Of a stretch of DNA of 64,000 bases, positions 63,856-64,000 are shown one piece after another. The notes below the pieces were generated by a model. It saw nothing but the letters and a program-made list of their open reading frames with translations, did no database searches and was not told the origin of the DNA. The position numbers and the translations under genes were made by a program. Positions within the stretch are counted from its first letter, which is position 1; the number at the start of each line of letters is the position of its first letter. The stretch is from Kiloniellales bacterium (GTDB lineage Bacteria > Pseudomonadota > Alphaproteobacteria > Kiloniellales > JAKSBE01), in assembly GCA_030066685.1 (NCBI GenBank), contig JASJBF010000034.1, positions 1 through 64,000 on the forward strand, in the 5' to 3' direction.

Positions 63856-64000
63856 CTCATTCGTGCGGTCCGGCCCTCCTTCGCTTAAGGGGCGTGAGCC
63901 TGGTCCTCCTTGCCGGGCTTCCCGGGCTTGACCTGTTTGGAGCCGCGTTGCGGATCGAACGCATTTCTTCGTGAGGGGATATGGAGCGAGCACTGAGCTG

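Overview
The window comes from a high-GC alphaproteobacterium, most likely of the Rhodospirillales/Kiloniellales type. This is inferred from three things: a stand-alone F1-ATPase operon (atpHAGDC), the conserved order rplU-rpmA-obgE-proB-proA-nadD-rsfS-rlmH-gpmI-envC-ctpA-polysaccharide deacetylase-rppH, and dispersed palindromes of a kind common in that class. No rRNA, tRNA, CRISPR array or prophage was seen.

Layout. Positions 1-9.2 kb hold housekeeping genes: argG (cut by the window edge), a PRISE-type reductase, a small envelope protein, xerC-DUF484-transaldolase (minus strand), priA, a threonine aldolase and a VOC protein. The F1 ATP synthase operon runs from 9.3 to 14.3 kb, with two palindromic hairpins between atpD and atpC, followed by an acyl-ACP-desaturase-like di-iron protein and a gamma-glutamyltransferase. 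From 17.1 to 18.0 kb there is a small membrane protein and a decayed gene. From 34.7 down to 17.9 kb, on the minus strand, lies the conserved block that starts with rplU-rpmA and ends with rppH. It covers ribosome assembly, proline and NAD synthesis, glycolysis and cell-wall processing. The block is interrupted between rpmA and obgE by a segment of about 4 kb (29.6-33.8 kb) that carries a universal-stress-like protein, an NhaD/ArsB-type transporter, a lower-GC orphan membrane protein and three different repeat types.

Positions 34.8-37.0 kb encode an acid-ceramidase-like Ntn hydrolase and a site-2-protease homologue whose catalytic Glu is replaced. Positions 37.1-42.5 kb form a nitrogen cluster: a long glutaminase with an animal-like EF-hand/ankyrin layout, an Amt ammonium channel and a type I glutamine synthetase. 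A HigBA toxin-antitoxin pair, an OmpR-type regulator, a six-PAS hybrid histidine kinase and a DUF1127 protein follow. The glutaminase, amt, glnA and DUF1127 genes each carry the same spaced sequence module 65-75 bases upstream of the start codon. This is the most striking unexplained signal in the window and suggests a shared regulon.

Positions 48.7-63.2 kb form an inositol catabolism and uptake locus: iolG facing iolD-iolE-SDR, then a sugar ABC transporter, an RpiR regulator and a second SDR, and on the opposite strand a class II aldolase and an IolC-type kinase, with extra MocA, HpcH/HpaI aldolase and 2-hydroxyacid dehydrogenase genes. iolB and iolA are not in the window. A GNAT acetyltransferase closes it.
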